From Microtetraspora niveoalba (lineage in GTDB: Bacteria > Actinomycetota > Actinomycetes > Streptosporangiales > Streptosporangiaceae): 64,000 nucleotides of DNA. The stretch is taken from assembly GCF_001570405.1 (NCBI RefSeq), contig NZ_BBYM01000032.1, positions 53,188 through 117,187 of the forward strand. Reading direction: 5' to 3'. A program made the translations under genes and the position numbers. Position 1 is the stretch's first letter; each line of letters begins with the position of its first letter. Shown one piece after another: positions 26,297 through 35,367 of this stretch. A model generated the notes under the pieces. The model worked only from the letters and a program-made list of their open reading frames with translations. It did no database searches and was not told where the DNA came from.

Positions 26297-26451
26297 GCAG
26301 GTATGACCCGAGCTCGACATGGTGCCCCGCCGAAGATCTTGGACAGGCCTAGGGCGTGACGGTGGTTGACCAGGCAGGTGTTGGCCTCGCGCAGCGTCTC
26401 CTCCCGCACATACCACTCCTGCGTCCAGCGCGTGTATCCGACCGCGTCCTT

Positions 26452-26653
26452 CCCCAGGGAGGTGGCGGGAGAGGACGTCACCGCCGACGTCATCCCCTGC
26501 CGCCTGACACCGCCGAAGCGCGACGGCTACGCGGTGACGTGGACCGACGAGCAATGGAACCGGTTGCGGACGATCTTCCCTGACGGGGTGTGCGACTATT
26601 CCAGGCCGGGGGTGTCCCAGCAGAGGACGGGAGCCACCTGGCTCCGCTTCTGA
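26452..26653 (+). pseudogene. DUF6351 protein C-terminal fragment
   Basis: This plus-strand frame matches the C-terminus of secreted DUF6351 proteins: AGEDVTADVIPCRLTPPKRDGYAV, then TDEQWNRLRTIFPDGVCDYSRPGVSQQ, with a stop at 26651-26653. The normal protein has several hundred residues. The upstream sequence does not continue the family and enters the 39-bp palindrome, so only the tail is left. The rest was probably lost in the rearrangements that left the IS scars. Confidence 0.6.
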
Positions 26654-26813
26654 CGGCGGACTCCCCAGGTTCGACCCGATCGGGGCCGGGGGCGGAGCAT
26701 GTCGGCATGCTCGGCCCCCGGGCCCGGCTCGCCGGCCGGTCGGCGACGAACTCCGGCACGCGCCCGGCGGCGCGGGAGGCGACGCCCCGCTCGCGGCGCC
26801 ACCGGAAGCTCGC

Positions 26814-27662
26814 TCACCTGGCGGTGAAGATGGCGGCGTAGACGCCGTTCTCCATGTCGATCCAGGTCGGGTACAGGCCCTTGGCCGTCATCTCGTCGTA
26901 CCGCGCCTGGTACTGGGCGGCGCTCATCCCGTGGAAGGCGTACCAGGTGCCGATCCGGTCGTTGCGCCAGACGGTGAGATAGCCCTTGCCGTCCGGGGTG
27001 ACCGCGATGGCGGACGGCCGGTATCCGCGCTTGACATAGGTGTCGAAAACGCGCTGGTACTCGGACGCGGAGTCGGAGAGCGTGAAGTGCCAGTCGACGC
27101 CCGACGGCTTGGCGGTCCAGACCGCCGCCACCCGCTGGTCCGATGCCGTGCCGTACAGGTTGACCGAGGTGAGGATGTAGCCGCTACGGCTCGCGTCGGT
27201 GTTGGCCGAGAGGAATTCGGGGATGGTGATGCCGTGGCGGGCCAAGAACCTGCCCGCCTTGTACTCCAAGATCGCGTTGAATGTGGTGTCCTGCCCGCTG
27301 CCCGTCGCGCTCACCATGACGGGCTGGTAGCTCCCCACGCTTGAGGCGTCGACAAGCTCCTGATACCGAGCGGCGGTCAGCGTTGTCCGCAGTATCCGGT
27401 GGGGGCCGCGCCTGTTGTCCCAGAACATCGCGTACCTGTCCTGCGCCCCCTGCAGCCCCACCGAGAAGCTCACCGGTTCCATCCTTCTGGCCTTCCAGAG
27501 TGAGACGAACATGCGCATGTCCGAGCGATTCAGGCCGTGGTGGCCCCGGTATTCATAGGAGGGGCCGGAGGCGCGAGCACTCGCGGACGCCGATGGGGCG
27601 GCCACCGAGACAGCGGCCAGGACCAGCGTGACGGCCGCCATGGTCCTCAGGCGAATGGGCAT
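26814..27662 (-). CDS. Secreted tandem-repeat protein (BTRD1 / polyglycine-hydrolase-like repeats)
   Basis: A 282-residue protein with a Sec signal peptide (MPIRLRTMAAVTLVLAAVSV, likely cut after an AxA). It is followed by about five repeats of roughly 46 residues, each with a YQxxxDxxxxxGYxP core and a hydrophobic strand ending in W or Y. This is the bacterial tandem repeat found in polyglycine-hydrolase-like and beta-lactamase-related secreted proteins. No catalytic domain accompanies it here. ATG 27662 has AGGAG upstream; the longer upstream frame is not needed. It is probably an extracellular binding protein and has no clear link to cluster B. Confidence 0.85.
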   Translation of the reverse strand: MPIRLRTMAAVTLVLAAVSVAAPSASASARASGPSYEYRGHHGLNRSDMRMFVSLWKARRMEPVSFSVGLQGAQDRYAMFWDNRRGPHRILRTTLTAARYQELVDASSVGSYQPVMVSATGSGQDTTFNAILEYKAGRFLARHGITIPEFLSANTDASRSGYILTSVNLYGTASDQRVAAVWTAKPSGVDWHFTLSDSASEYQRVFDTYVKRGYRPSAIAVTPDGKGYLTVWRNDRIGTWYAFHGMSAAQYQARYDEMTAKGLYPTWIDMENGVYAAIFTAR

Positions 27663-27996
27663 CGCTTCTCCTGATGATTGTCGTGTCCGGACCGGACCCG
27701 GTTCGGTGTGAGGTCTCATGGGTACGGCCGATCACTTTCACACCGGTTGCCACGGCCTTGACGGCGGCCTGATCCGTGAGCGGGAGCGCCGCCACCGCGC
27801 AACCGGCGGGCCTCGGAGCGGAAGCCCGGCGGGGCTCGCGTCACCGCGAGGCGGATCGGCCCGGAGTGGCCGGGCGGGGGACCCCAGCCGAGGATCGGGC
27901 GATCCTAAGGGTGCGATCCGGGTTCTACAGAGACCCCGAAGTCCCGAGAATCGTTGCACAGGAGCCACACGCCGCTCGGGCCAGAGAGGGCTGGGA
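27663..27996. other. Divergent intergenic region
   Basis: 334 bases between the secreted repeat protein (minus) and the P450-like auxiliary gene (plus). It should contain the promoters of both units. An in-frame extension of the auxiliary gene back to 27718 shows no conserved sequence and is not used. I see no clear -35/-10 pair. Confidence 0.5.
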
Positions 27997-29244
27997 ATGA
28001 CGGACACACCGGACGCGGAGATAGTTCCACACCTGCTCGCCATCCGCGGCTTCGTCTGGAGCGCCGGGTGGACGGGCGACCCGTTCGCGTTGCTCCGGCG
28101 CGGCGCGGCCGAGCCGCTCTACCCGTTCTACGAGCGGATCCGCGAGGCCGCGGGCGGCGTGTCGTTCAGCGGCCTCGGCTTCGCGGTCGTGGTCGACCAC
28201 TCCATCGGCGCGCAGGTGCTGGGAGACCCGGCCTTCGGACCACGGGTCAACGCGGAGGACATGCTGCGCCGGGTGGTCCCGCCGGAGAACTCCTACCTCG
28301 GGCTGCGGTCGCCGGGCGACACGCGCGTCCGAGCCGTGGTGACGCCGGAGCTGGCCCCGGACAGGGTGGCCGCGATGCGGCCGCGGGCCGAGGAGCTCTG
28401 CGGCAGGCTGCTCGACAACGTCGACGTCGCGGCCGGGTTCGACGTGGTGAGCGGGTTCGCCGACCGGTTGGCACCGGCCGTGTTGGCGGAGTTCCTGGGG
28501 GTGCCCGACGCCCACCGGCCCGCGTTCGCCGAGCACTGCCCGCATGTCAGTGCGCTACGCGACCCCTTGCTGCTGGCCGACGCCCGCGCGCAGGTCGTGC
28601 ACACCGCCGCGCTTCGCGCCCTGCTCGACCAGGCCTGGCCGGAGGCACCCGCACCCGGCCTGCTCGGCCGCCTCGCCGCGGCGCACCGCTCGGGCGTCAT
28701 CGACCGCGACGAGGCGGTCGGCGCCTCTGTCATGATCGCCGCTGTCGTCGCCGAGATCACCACCGCCCTGATCGCCAACACCGTACTGGCGCTGTGCGAT
28801 CGGCCCGACCTCTGGGCACGACTGGCGGCCGAACCCGATCTCGCCGCCCGTGTGGTGGCCGAGACGTCGCGCTACGACCCGCCGGTCCAGCTCGCGTACC
28901 GGGTCGCCATGGCCGGCGCCGAGATCGCGGGACAGCCGGTGCCCGCCGGCACACAGGTGGCGGTGGTGACCGGAGCGACCAACCGCGACCCCGAGGTCTA
29001 CGCCGACCCCGGCTCCTTCGATCCGGACCGCCGCGGCGAGCCCGCCCCGCTGCCGGGCGACATCCCCGGCGCGGACCTGAGCGCCATGCTCGCCGGAGCC
29101 GCGTTGACCGCCCTGGCGGCCCGGATGCCCGCGATCGCCTGCGCGGGCCCGGTGAAGCGGCGCCGGTGGGAGGCGAACGTCCGCGCGGTTCTGCGTCTCC
29201 CGGTCGCCGCGCGCCGGCCGGACCTCGCAGCCGTTCCCTCCTGA
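27997..29244 (+). CDS. P450-like glycosyltransferase auxiliary protein (DesVIII/EryCII type)
   Basis: A 415-residue protein with the overall P450 fold, but the haem-binding FxxGxxxCxG motif and its Cys are missing; the matching region reads PLPGDIPGADLSAML. This is the mark of the DesVIII/EryCII/AknT group, which are not oxygenases but bind and activate the partner glycosyltransferase. ATG 27997 follows GAGGG. The glycosyltransferase starts 22 bases after its stop, which is the usual arrangement. It should stabilise that enzyme during transfer of the deoxysugar to the polyketide aglycone. Confidence 0.92.
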   Translation: MTDTPDAEIVPHLLAIRGFVWSAGWTGDPFALLRRGAAEPLYPFYERIREAAGGVSFSGLGFAVVVDHSIGAQVLGDPAFGPRVNAEDMLRRVVPPENSYLGLRSPGDTRVRAVVTPELAPDRVAAMRPRAEELCGRLLDNVDVAAGFDVVSGFADRLAPAVLAEFLGVPDAHRPAFAEHCPHVSALRDPLLLADARAQVVHTAALRALLDQAWPEAPAPGLLGRLAAAHRSGVIDRDEAVGASVMIAAVVAEITTALIANTVLALCDRPDLWARLAAEPDLAARVVAETSRYDPPVQLAYRVAMAGAEIAGQPVPAGTQVAVVTGATNRDPEVYADPGSFDPDRRGEPAPLPGDIPGADLSAMLAGAALTALAARMPAIACAGPVKRRRWEANVRAVLRLPVAARRPDLAAVPS

Positions 29245-29266
29245 CACGTACGAAAGGGCATCCCGC

Positions 29267-30529
29267 ATGCGTGTGCTTTTCGTGACCTACGCCGAGAAGA
29301 CCCACTACCACATGATGGTTCCGCTGGCATGGGCCATGCAGACCGCCGGACACGAGGTGCGGGTGGCCAGCCAGGTGGAGCTGGCCGAAACCATCACCGG
29401 GTCCGGACTCGCCGCGGTCCCGGTCGGCACGTCCGACTTCCACCGGATCGCCGAGCAGGCCGGTGAAGGCGGAATCCAGTTCACCGACCCGGTGACCGAC
29501 CTCGCCGAGACCGACCCGGAGAAGCTGACCTGGGAGTCCATGCTCGGTTCGTACACGGTCCGGGTGCCGCAGTACTTCGCCATCGCCAACTCCCTGTCCA
29601 TGCTCACCGATCTGGTGGCCTACGCCCGGTACTGGCGGCCCGACCTGGTCGTCTGGGAGCCGTTCAGCTTCTCCGGGGCGGTCGCCGCCCGCCTGACCGG
29701 TGCGGCGCACGCCCGGCTGCTCTGGATGCCGGACGTGCTCGGCGTCAGACGCGCCCGGTTCCGTGATCTGCTGGCGCGGCAGGAGCCCGACCTGCGCGAC
29801 GATCCGCTCGCCGAGTGGCTGACCTGGGCGATGGAGCTGTTCGGCGGCGAGTTCGACGAAGAACTGACCACCGGCGCGTTCGACATCGACATCGTGCCAC
29901 CCGCGTTCCGCCTTCCCGCGTACGACCGGCGTCCGGTCGTCAACACCCGTTATGTGCCGTACAACGGGCCGGCCCTGCTGCCGGATTGGCTGCTCGCCCC
30001 TTCCGAGAAGACCCGGGTGTGCCTGTCGATGGGCATAACCTCGAGCCAGACGGGGGCGTTCCCGGTCAGCTTCGGCGAGGTGCTGGAGGCGACCGCGGAC
30101 CTCGACGTCGAGATGGTGGCCACCGTGCCCGAGCGCCTTCAGGAGGAGTTGCGCACGGTGCCGGGAAACGTCCGGCTGAGCGGGTTCGTGCCGCTGAACC
30201 CCCTTCTGCAGCAGTGCTCGGCGATCGTCCATCACGGTGGAGCGGGCACACAGTGGACGGCGGTGCTCAACGGCGTGCCACAGCTGATGCTCCCCTGGCA
30301 GTTCGACTCGGTGCTGAAGGCCCGCATGTTGCGCGAGGTGGGCGCCGGACTTGCCGTCGAACGTCACGAACTGACCGCCGAGGGCCTGCGTACCGACCTG
30401 GAACGGCTGCTGAAGGAGCCGTCGTTCGCCGAGGCCGCGACCCGGCTGCGGGACCAGACGCTCGCGACGCCGAGCCCGAACGAGGTTGTGCCTCTTCTGG
30501 AGAAACTCGCCACCGAGCACCGCCGGTGA
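29267..30529 (+). CDS. Deoxysugar glycosyltransferase (DesVII/EryCIII family, GT1)
   Basis: A 420-residue GT-B fold enzyme. The N-terminal acceptor domain starts MRVLFVTYAEKTHYHMMVPL, and the C-terminal donor-binding signature is HHGGAGTQWTAVLNGVPQLMLPWQFD. It belongs to the antibiotic glycosyltransferases that need an auxiliary protein, here encoded just upstream in the same operon. Likely donor: the dTDP-2,6-dideoxy-L-hexose made by the minus-strand genes at 30638-36815. Likely acceptor: the product of the PKS at the right end. It is the only glycosyltransferase in the window, consistent with one sugar, although more may lie outside. Confidence 0.95.
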   Translation: MRVLFVTYAEKTHYHMMVPLAWAMQTAGHEVRVASQVELAETITGSGLAAVPVGTSDFHRIAEQAGEGGIQFTDPVTDLAETDPEKLTWESMLGSYTVRVPQYFAIANSLSMLTDLVAYARYWRPDLVVWEPFSFSGAVAARLTGAAHARLLWMPDVLGVRRARFRDLLARQEPDLRDDPLAEWLTWAMELFGGEFDEELTTGAFDIDIVPPAFRLPAYDRRPVVNTRYVPYNGPALLPDWLLAPSEKTRVCLSMGITSSQTGAFPVSFGEVLEATADLDVEMVATVPERLQEELRTVPGNVRLSGFVPLNPLLQQCSAIVHHGGAGTQWTAVLNGVPQLMLPWQFDSVLKARMLREVGAGLAVERHELTAEGLRTDLERLLKEPSFAEAATRLRDQTLATPSPNEVVPLLEKLATEHRR

Positions 30530-30637
30530 GCCGGCCGTAAACGAGCGAGACCCGAGGTCCGACGCCGCCGAGCCGACACATCCGAGCGTCCTGCCCGGCG
30601 TCCGGGCGACCGGAGCGTCGTGCGCGGGGTCACGGAA

Positions 30638-31636
30638 TCAATGGAGCTCCGCCTCCCGGCCGCCGGTGCAGAACGAGGTCGTCATGCGCAGGCCCTCCTC
30701 AAGTGACACCTCGGGTCGCCAGCCGGTCGCATCGCGGAATGCCGTGGAGTCGATCGTCACACTCCGGAAGTCGCGGGCCTCCGCGTTCGAAGGCGGGTCC
30801 ACGGAGACGACCGGGACCTCCGCCTTTCCGGTCTGTTCAGCGACCAGTTCGGAGATCCTGGCGAACACGGCGCCGAGCGGGGCGCCGTGGCCGGTACCGA
30901 GCAGCCAGCGGGATCCCGCCAATTCGTCTATATGGTCGATCGCGGTCGAGAAGGCACGGGCGACGTCGTCCACGTGGAGCAGGTCCCGGCGGACCGTGCC
31001 GTCATGCCACATCGTCAGGGGCTCACCGGCCACCGCGCGGCGCACCATCATGGAGACGATGCCCTTGTCCCGGGTACTCGAGCCGGAGCTGTAGCCGAAC
31101 ACCGTGGGAAGCCGCAGGACGGCTCCGCGTACGGCGCCGGCCGCGTCGGCGGCCAGCAACAGTCGTTCCGCGGCGAGCTTCTGGCGGTCGTACTCGCCCT
31201 TCGGCCGGTCGGGCTCGGTGCCGTCGAGGACCTCCTTGTCCGAGGGTCCGGCCGCCGACGCCGATCCGGCGAACAGTACGGCCGGGCGGACCCCGCCGTC
31301 CTCGCGATCGCCCAGTACGGACAGCAGATCGCGCATCAGGCCCACGTTGACGCGTTCTGCGGCCGTGTCACCGTCGGCTATCCGCCATGTCGAGGATCCG
31401 GCGATGTACGCGAGCGAGTGGATCACCACGTCGGCGTCCGCGACGGCGGCGGCCATCGCGCCGGGCTCGGTCAGATCCGCGGCGCACACCTCGATCTCGG
31501 CGCGCGCCCCTCCGGGGATCGGGGTTCGCCTGCGGGAGACGGCGCGCACCCGGAGCCGATGGTGCGCGAGTTCCCGAAGCACAGCGGATCCGACGAAGCC
31601 CGCGGCGCCGAGCACCACGACGTGCGGTCGTTTCAT
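30638..31636 (-). CDS. dTDP-hexose 4-ketoreductase
   Basis: A 332-residue SDR (extended type) with GAAGFVGSAVLREL for NAD(P) binding and a catalytic YDRQK (YxxxK). It resembles dTDP-4-keto-6-deoxyhexose reductases of the EryBIV/DnmV group, which set the C4 hydroxyl as the last step of deoxysugar synthesis. ATG 31636 overlaps the epimerase stop by four bases. It is the last gene of the sugar operon and converges with the glycosyltransferase gene. Which C4 stereochemistry it gives cannot be read from the sequence. Confidence 0.9.
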   Translation of the reverse strand: MKRPHVVVLGAAGFVGSAVLRELAHHRLRVRAVSRRRTPIPGGARAEIEVCAADLTEPGAMAAAVADADVVIHSLAYIAGSSTWRIADGDTAAERVNVGLMRDLLSVLGDREDGGVRPAVLFAGSASAAGPSDKEVLDGTEPDRPKGEYDRQKLAAERLLLAADAAGAVRGAVLRLPTVFGYSSGSSTRDKGIVSMMVRRAVAGEPLTMWHDGTVRRDLLHVDDVARAFSTAIDHIDELAGSRWLLGTGHGAPLGAVFARISELVAEQTGKAEVPVVSVDPPSNAEARDFRSVTIDSTAFRDATGWRPEVSLEEGLRMTTSFCTGGREAELH

Positions 31637-32235
31637 CGCCACAGCGTTGCCTCCGCTTCTTCGGCGGTCCTGAGTTCCGGAAGCAGTCCGGCGTCCATCG
31701 CCTCGGCCAGTGTGGGCGCGAGCATGTCCCGGTCGGACTGGACGATTTCGATGCCGTCGGTGATCGGCAGACCGATCTCGGGGTCGAGTGGATTGATCGC
31801 GAGTTCGTTGTGAGCGACGTATCCCTGCGACATCAGGTAGACGACCATGGAATCGTCGGCCAGGGAAAGGAACGCGTGGCCGACACCCACCGGGATGTAC
31901 AGTGCGCGGCAGCCGTCGGCGTCGAGCCGGGTGGTGGCCCATTCGCCGAACGTGGGCGAGCCCACCCGGAGATCGATCAGGTAGTCCTGCACCTGCCCGT
32001 AGGGGCAGTAGACATACTTGGCCATTCCCGGTGGGGTCGCGGTGTAATGGATGCCGCGCAGCGTTCCGCGCGTGGACAGGTTGTGGCTCACCTGCTCGAC
32101 CTGGAACAGGGGTTTGCCCAGATGTTCGCTGAAGAACTCTCCCTGGAAGGGCGCGGCGAACAGGCCCCGGCGGTCCTTGAACACCGTCGGCGTGAACTCG
32201 AAGGCACCTTCGATGCCCAACCGGCGTACCTGCAT
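31633..32235 (-). CDS. dTDP-4-keto-6-deoxyhexose 3,5- or 5-epimerase
   Basis: A 200-residue RmlC-like cupin with QVSHNLSTRGTLRGIHYTA, which contains the catalytic His, and the Tyr-rich VYCPYGQVQDYLIDLRVGSPTFG segment. ATG 32235 is used; upstream residues are not conserved. Its presence indicates an L-configured final sugar. In a 2-deoxy pathway it would act on the 3-hydroxy-4-keto intermediate mainly at C5. It is translationally coupled to the 4-ketoreductase. Confidence 0.93.
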   Translation of the reverse strand: MQVRRLGIEGAFEFTPTVFKDRRGLFAAPFQGEFFSEHLGKPLFQVEQVSHNLSTRGTLRGIHYTATPPGMAKYVYCPYGQVQDYLIDLRVGSPTFGEWATTRLDADGCRALYIPVGVGHAFLSLADDSMVVYLMSQGYVAHNELAINPLDPEIGLPITDGIEIVQSDRDMLAPTLAEAMDAGLLPELRTAEEAEATLWR

Positions 32236-32285
32236 GGGTGTGTCACGCTCACTTTCGCTTCGCCTGCTTCGGGTCCCGTTTCCGG

Positions 32286-33278
32286 TCACGCGGGTTGGAG
32301 GTGGGGCATGCGTCCGTACTTGGCCGCCTTCCACCACTCGACGTGGTCCCGATACCAGGCGACCGTGGCGGCGAGGCCGTCGTCGAACGCGACGCGGGGT
32401 TCATAACCCAGTTCCTCACGGATCCTGCTGCTGTCGACGGCGTAGCGCAGGTCGTGGCCCTTGCGGTCGGGCACGTACTCGATCATGCGACTGTCGGCGC
32501 CGGTGAGCTCCAGGATGCGCTGCGTCAACTCGAGGTTCGTCAGCTCCCGGCCGCCGCCGATGTTGTAGGTCCGGCCCGCGCGGCCCCTGCGCAGGACCAG
32601 GTGGATGGCCCGGCAGTGGTCGTCGACGTGCAGCCATTCGCGTACGTTGCGGCCGTCTCCGTAGACCGGGACGTGGACGCCTTCCAGCAGGTTGGTGACG
32701 AAGCGCGGGATGAGCTTCTCGGGGTGCTGGTAGGGGCCGTAGTTGTTGGAGCAACGGGTGACGGACAGGTCGAGGCCGTGGGTGCGCCAGTACGATCGGG
32801 CGACAAGGTCCGAACTCGCCTTGGACGCGGCGTACGGAGAGTTCGGCAGCAGCGGCCACTCCTCGGTCCACGCGCCACGCTCGATCGTGCCGTAGACCTC
32901 GTCGGTGGAGACGTGCACGAGGCGTCCGACACCGGTGCGCACGGCGGCGTCGAGCAGGCACTGGGTGCCCAGCACGTTGGTCCGGATGAAGTCCCCGGCG
33001 GCATCCAGGGATCGGTCCACATGCGATTCGGCGGCGAAGTGCACGATCGCGTCGTGGCCGGGCAGCACTTCCAGCAGGAGTGGAAGGTCGCAGATGTCCC
33101 CTCGGACGAACGTGAGACGGTCGTGCGCAATGGGCAGATTGTCGTAATTTCCGGCATATGTCAGCTTGTCGACGACGGTTACGTCAACGTTTCCCCCCGC
33201 CTCCAACTCGCCGTTGAGCAGGGAGCGTACGTAGTGGGAGCCGATGAATCCGGCCCCGCCGGTGACCAGGAGCTTCAA
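32286..33278 (-). CDS. rfbB: dTDP-glucose 4,6-dehydratase
   Basis: A 330-residue extended SDR starting MKLLVTGGAGFIGSHYVR. It has the STDEVYG motif with the Asp-Glu pair, the YAASKASSD catalytic Tyr-Lys pair, and the SNNYGPYQHPEKLIP substrate segment of RmlB. It converts dTDP-glucose into dTDP-4-keto-6-deoxyglucose, the branch point for all 6-deoxyhexoses. It lies 174 bases downstream of the thymidylyltransferase in the sugar operon. Confidence 0.97.
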   Translation of the reverse strand: MKLLVTGGAGFIGSHYVRSLLNGELEAGGNVDVTVVDKLTYAGNYDNLPIAHDRLTFVRGDICDLPLLLEVLPGHDAIVHFAAESHVDRSLDAAGDFIRTNVLGTQCLLDAAVRTGVGRLVHVSTDEVYGTIERGAWTEEWPLLPNSPYAASKASSDLVARSYWRTHGLDLSVTRCSNNYGPYQHPEKLIPRFVTNLLEGVHVPVYGDGRNVREWLHVDDHCRAIHLVLRRGRAGRTYNIGGGRELTNLELTQRILELTGADSRMIEYVPDRKGHDLRYAVDSSRIREELGYEPRVAFDDGLAATVAWYRDHVEWWKAAKYGRMPHLQPA

Positions 33279-33452
33279 GGATTTCCTCCAAGCGTGTGGC
33301 GAGTCGGCCGATCACCGTGCTCGGTGCGGACACGCCGCGCATCTCCTCGGCCACCTCGTGGCCGGCCGCCGGGGGTAACGTGCGCCGGCGAAAACATGCG
33401 CGAAGTTCCGGGAGCAGCGGTGAACGGATATCGCGTCGCCTTCTCTCTGCGG

Positions 33453-34322
33453 TCAGCCACTCGCGGCTACTTCCAGCACATACTGCCCGTACGGGGATTT
33501 CGCCATTCTGCCGCCAAGCCTGCGGCACGCGTCCCGGTCGATGAATCCCATACGCAAGGCGATCTCCTCGATGCAGGCGATACGGACCCCCTGACGGTGC
33601 TCGAGGATCTGGACGTACTGACTCGCCTCGTTGAGCGCGTCGTGCGTGCCGGCGTCGAGCCATACGAAGCCGCGCCCCAGCGAGACGAGCCGGGCTTTTC
33701 CTCGATTCAGATAGATTCGATTGACATCGGTTATCTCCAGCTCACCGCGTCGCGATGGCCGCAGATTCTTCGCGATATCGATGACATCGTTTTCGTAGAA
33801 GTAGAGTCCGGTGATCGCCAGATTGGAGCGCGGCCGCTCGGGCTTCTCCTCCAGAGAGACCAGGTTGCCGTGCTCGTCCACCTCCCCGACCCCGTAGCGC
33901 TCCGGGTCCGGAACCGGGTAGCCGAACAGGACGCAGCCATCCACGGACTGCGCGTGACGCTGGAGCAGCGGGGCGAATCCGGAGCCGTGGAAGATGTTGT
34001 CGCCGAGGATCAGGGCGACCCGGTCATCCCCGATATGGTCCGCCGAGATGAGGAACGCCTCGGCGAGACCGCGCGGTTCGGCCTGTTCCGCGTAGGTCAG
34101 CGTCAGGCCCAGCTCTCCGCCGTCCCCCAACAACCTGCGGAAATTCTCCAGGTCCGTCGGCGAGGAAATGATCTGGATCTCCCTTATGCCGGCGAGCATG
34201 AGCACCGAGAGCGGGTAGTAGATCATCGGCTTGTCGTAAACGGGCAACATCTGCTTGGAGACCCCAAGAGTGCTCGGATACAGGCGCGTTCCGCGACCTC
34301 CGGCCAGGATTATTCCTTTCAC
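33453..34322 (-). CDS. rfbA: Glucose-1-phosphate thymidylyltransferase
   Basis: A 289-residue RmlA enzyme. The nucleotide-binding loop is LAGGRGTRLYPSTLGVSKQMLPVYDKP at the N-terminus, with GDNIFHG and EEKP further on. GTG 34322 is the start, with GGGAG upstream, because the conserved protein begins exactly with KGIILAGG. It makes dTDP-glucose from glucose-1-phosphate and dTTP, the first step of the sugar pathway. Confidence 0.97.
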   Translation of the reverse strand: MKGIILAGGRGTRLYPSTLGVSKQMLPVYDKPMIYYPLSVLMLAGIREIQIISSPTDLENFRRLLGDGGELGLTLTYAEQAEPRGLAEAFLISADHIGDDRVALILGDNIFHGSGFAPLLQRHAQSVDGCVLFGYPVPDPERYGVGEVDEHGNLVSLEEKPERPRSNLAITGLYFYENDVIDIAKNLRPSRRGELEITDVNRIYLNRGKARLVSLGRGFVWLDAGTHDALNEASQYVQILEHRQGVRIACIEEIALRMGFIDRDACRRLGGRMAKSPYGQYVLEVAASG

Positions 34323-34383
34323 GCCAACATCTCCCGAAATCTCGACGTCCTTGAGCAGACAATGCGTTTTCAGGGCATGCGCC

Positions 34384-35367
34384 TCAGGGCGCGTTTCCGC
34401 CTGCCTTGCGGCGTATCTCATCGAGGAGCCGCGCCTGTTCCAGTGATGCCTCACCCAGGGGCGCGGCGGCACGCACCGCCGCCGCGAAGGCGGCCACGGT
34501 TCTCGCCACCTGGTCGGCAGGGGCCGACACCACTTCGGTGGCTCCATCACGGTTCTCGACCCGGATGACCGGCCGGTGACCGGCCGGCGGGGTGAAGGCG
34601 TGATCGAGCACGACCCTCCCTTCGGAGCCTCCCAGTTCGTAGCCGCTCCGGTAACCGTGATCGAGACCGAAGGTCAGCTGGGCGGTGCCCCCTCCGGGTG
34701 AGCGGAGCAGCGCCGCGCCGCCGGTGTCCACGTCGAAGCCGGCCCCCCTGGTGAGGGACGAACCGATCACTTCGAGACCGTTGCCGAGGAAATGCAGGGC
34801 GGCCCGCACCGGGTATACGCCGGTGTCCGTCAGAGCACCGCCACCCAGTGCCGGATCGAAGCGGATGTCCCCATCGGCCATCCGGGGCACCGTGAACGAG
34901 GCATGGAAGGTGCGCAATTCGCCGATGACGCCCTCGGCGAGCAGCCGCTTCACGCGTTCGTGCTGGGGGTGATGGACGAACATGATGTTCTCCATCAGGG
35001 CCAGTCTCCGATCGCGCGCCAGTGCCGCGAGCTCCGCCGTCCGCCGGCGGTCGAGCGTCAACGGCTTCTCAGCGAGTACGTGCTTGCCCGCGAGCAGGGC
35101 CTTCTCCACCCAGGTGGCGTGCAGCGCGGCGGGCAGCGGTATGTAGACCGCGTCGACATCGGTGTCGGCCAGGGGCTTCGCGTAGTCGTCCGCCGCTCTG
35201 CAGCCGTACTGCGCGGCGCACTCCTCGGCTCGCCGGCCGTCCCGGGCCGCCACGCAGGTCACCCGGGTGTGCCGCGAGGCATCGAACGCGGGCAGCATGC
35301 GGCGGCGTGCGATGGAGGCGCAACCCAGGACAGCGATGCGTACTGGCTGGTGTCCGGTCACCGTCAC
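34384..35367 (-). CDS. dTDP-hexose 3-ketoreductase (Gfo/Idh/MocA family)
   Basis: A 327-residue Rossmann oxidoreductase with IAVLGCASIARR near the N-terminus and the conserved AEKPLTLD (EKP) motif. Its relatives in deoxysugar clusters reduce the C3 ketone formed by the 2,3-dehydratase. The GTG at 35367 overlaps the upstream stop (GTGA); an ATG at 35379 is an alternative start adding four residues. Coupling to the 2,3-dehydratase is expected because that product is unstable and must be reduced quickly. Confidence 0.92.
   Translation of the reverse strand: MTVTGHQPVRIAVLGCASIARRRMLPAFDASRHTRVTCVAARDGRRAEECAAQYGCRAADDYAKPLADTDVDAVYIPLPAALHATWVEKALLAGKHVLAEKPLTLDRRRTAELAALARDRRLALMENIMFVHHPQHERVKRLLAEGVIGELRTFHASFTVPRMADGDIRFDPALGGGALTDTGVYPVRAALHFLGNGLEVIGSSLTRGAGFDVDTGGAALLRSPGGGTAQLTFGLDHGYRSGYELGGSEGRVVLDHAFTPPAGHRPVIRVENRDGATEVVSAPADQVARTVAAFAAAVRAAAPLGEASLEQARLLDEIRRKAGGNAP

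Noticed and set aside
26128..26493. Minus-strand frame over the palindrome containing a WTQEWYVREETLREAN segment
   Set aside because: The segment looks partly coding-like, but it runs through the 39-bp palindrome into another gene and overlaps the better-supported DUF6351 fragment.
30593..30607. Short GCCCGG/CCGGGC hairpin between the convergent glycosyltransferase and ketoreductase genes
   Set aside because: Only six base pairs and no T-tract; too weak to call a terminator.
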